Below, piece after piece: positions 62,823 to 64,000 of a DNA stretch of 64,000 nucleotides (positions within the stretch are counted from its first letter, which is position 1; the number at the start of each line of letters is the position of its first letter). The notes beneath the pieces are model-generated. The model worked only from the letters and a program-made list of their open reading frames with translations, was not told where the DNA came from and did no database searches. A program made the position numbers and the translations under genes. Where the stretch lies: NCBI RefSeq assembly GCF_051106095.1, contig NC_135789.1, forward strand, positions 23,741,764-23,805,763, given 5' to 3'. This DNA comes from Pogona vitticeps. Lineage: Eukaryota > Chordata > Lepidosauria > Squamata > Agamidae.

Positions 62823-63166
62823 AGGTAAAGGTAAAGGTTCCCCTTGACATTTAGTCAGCCATGTGCGGCTCTAGGGCGCGGTGCTCATCCCCATCTCCAA
62901 GCCATAGAGCCAGTGTTTGTCCAAAGACGGTTTCCGTGGTCACGTGGCCAGCGAGACTAGACACAGAACGCCGTGACCTTCCCACCGAGGTGGTACCTAT
63001 TTATCGACTCACATTTTTTATGTGCTTTTGAACGGCTAGGTTGGCAAGGAGCTGGGACAAGTGACGGGAGCTCACTCCATCGCGTGGATTCGATCTTACG
63101 ACAGCTGTTCTTCCGACCTTGCAGCACAGAGGGATCTGTGGTTTAACCCATAGCGCCACCATGTCC
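62823..63166 (-). repeat. Sauria SINE, unit 3
   Basis: Duplicate of 29,858-30,201, same length and flanks (62,812-62,822 and 63,167-63,177). Confidence 0.95.
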
Positions 63167-64000
63167 CTATTTGAATTCGTGGCCTCCAAATGGTCCTGTC
63201 CATTAACAGCCCTGCTCATCTCTTGCAAATGAAGAGCTGTGGTTTCTGTCACCGAGTCAGTCCATCTCATATTCAGGCTTCCTCTTTTCCTGCTCCCTTC
63301 AGCTTTTCCTAGCATGATTGCCTTTTCCAATGAGTCTTCTTTTACCATCACCAGCTCCAAGTATCATGTTTCCTTCTGGAGAAACATGACTATCACCTAA
63401 CAGAGAGGATATCTGTGGAAAAGGGAGGGTTCTAATGCTGGTGGATGCTTGCACAGGTTATTCCCCTCCCGCACCCCTTTCCAAAAATCTTCCCCCAGTT
63501 GCCTTATAAAGTGCTTAAAAGCTGGGGCCGGCTAAGGGGTGCATGTTTACAACTCGTTTTCACCCAGCTCAGGATCTTACCAGCAGACCCTACGGATGGG
63601 GGTGCACTCTTATTTCCCATCAGCCCCAATCTGCAATGCTTCATTCCTAGGACATTTCCCCTGAAATGTTTAGCACACTCTCTCTCATCTTTTCCCAGCC
63701 ACTGGCACCGCTGGCTGGGACTGATGGGAGTTGTAGTCCACACTATTTGAAGAGATCAGCCCAGGGAAGCATGCCTTCAGCCTACTTACAGCTCCTGTGC
63801 ATGCCAGCACCACTTCTCCCTCTGCTTTATTTTAATTTTAGTGCAACTCGCTTTGCAATCCTGGTGATAAATACATGCAATAAACAAATGAATGCACAAA
63901 TAAAGGGATGGCTATATACATAAATGTATAAATAGTCTGATGGCTACTAGTTCTCCCTTCTGTCTCCTCCTCTGGAACACGAAGTAGCAACTTTGCTGAG

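Larger units (their letters stand above)
58409..64000. repeat. tandem duplication unit, copy 3 (partial, leaves the window)
   Basis: Colinear with copies 1 and 2 up to the window end. It carries a private 13-bp deletion near 61,239 in the LINE fragment. Confidence 0.95.

Overview
The window looks like a squamate reptile genome. It carries several copies of a tRNA-derived SINE matching Sauria SINE, CR1 and L2-like LINE 3' ends, palindromic hAT-type MITEs with 8-bp target duplications, pogo-like MITEs with TA target sites, a mariner, an L1 fragment and many microsatellites. All genes are split eukaryotic genes, so long unbroken reading frames are a poor guide; the genes were found by joining exons with matching splice phases.

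Layout. (1) Positions 1-23,223 hold no recognisable coding exon and are filled with repeats. They are probably the large first intron of a minus-strand gene whose CpG-island promoter and first coding exon lie at 22.9-23.65 kb. That exon (MAQPGP...) resembles the start of RABEP1 (rabaptin-5), a tentative call. (2) 23.66-25.18 kb is intergenic. (3) From 25,424 a unit of about 16.49 kb is repeated head-to-tail at least three times: 25,424-41,920; 41,921-58,408; 58,409 to beyond the window end. Each unit holds two divergently oriented genes. IFT22 (RABL5), a Rab-like small GTPase of the intraflagellar transport B complex, lies on the minus strand in five coding exons. A three-exon gene on the plus strand, which I do not recognise, encodes a predicted 240-residue protein with two hydrophobic segments, a CPICG motif, proline-rich repeats and three M(D/E)W(S/A)PS motifs.

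The left edge of the unit cuts IFT22 exon 5. Only copy 1, at the array edge, keeps the full 188-residue IFT22. Copies 2 and 3 keep the other exons visible here with intact splice sites, but would run into junction sequence and end as a 149-residue protein with a new GRV tail. At each junction the 3' end of the plus-strand gene meets the truncated 3' end of the next IFT22. Copies are nearly identical and share variants in a mosaic way, which suggests gene conversion or unequal exchange. Copy 3 exon 4 has a cluster of five changes, four of them silent. The whole array could also be an assembly artefact, so read depth or long reads are needed first.
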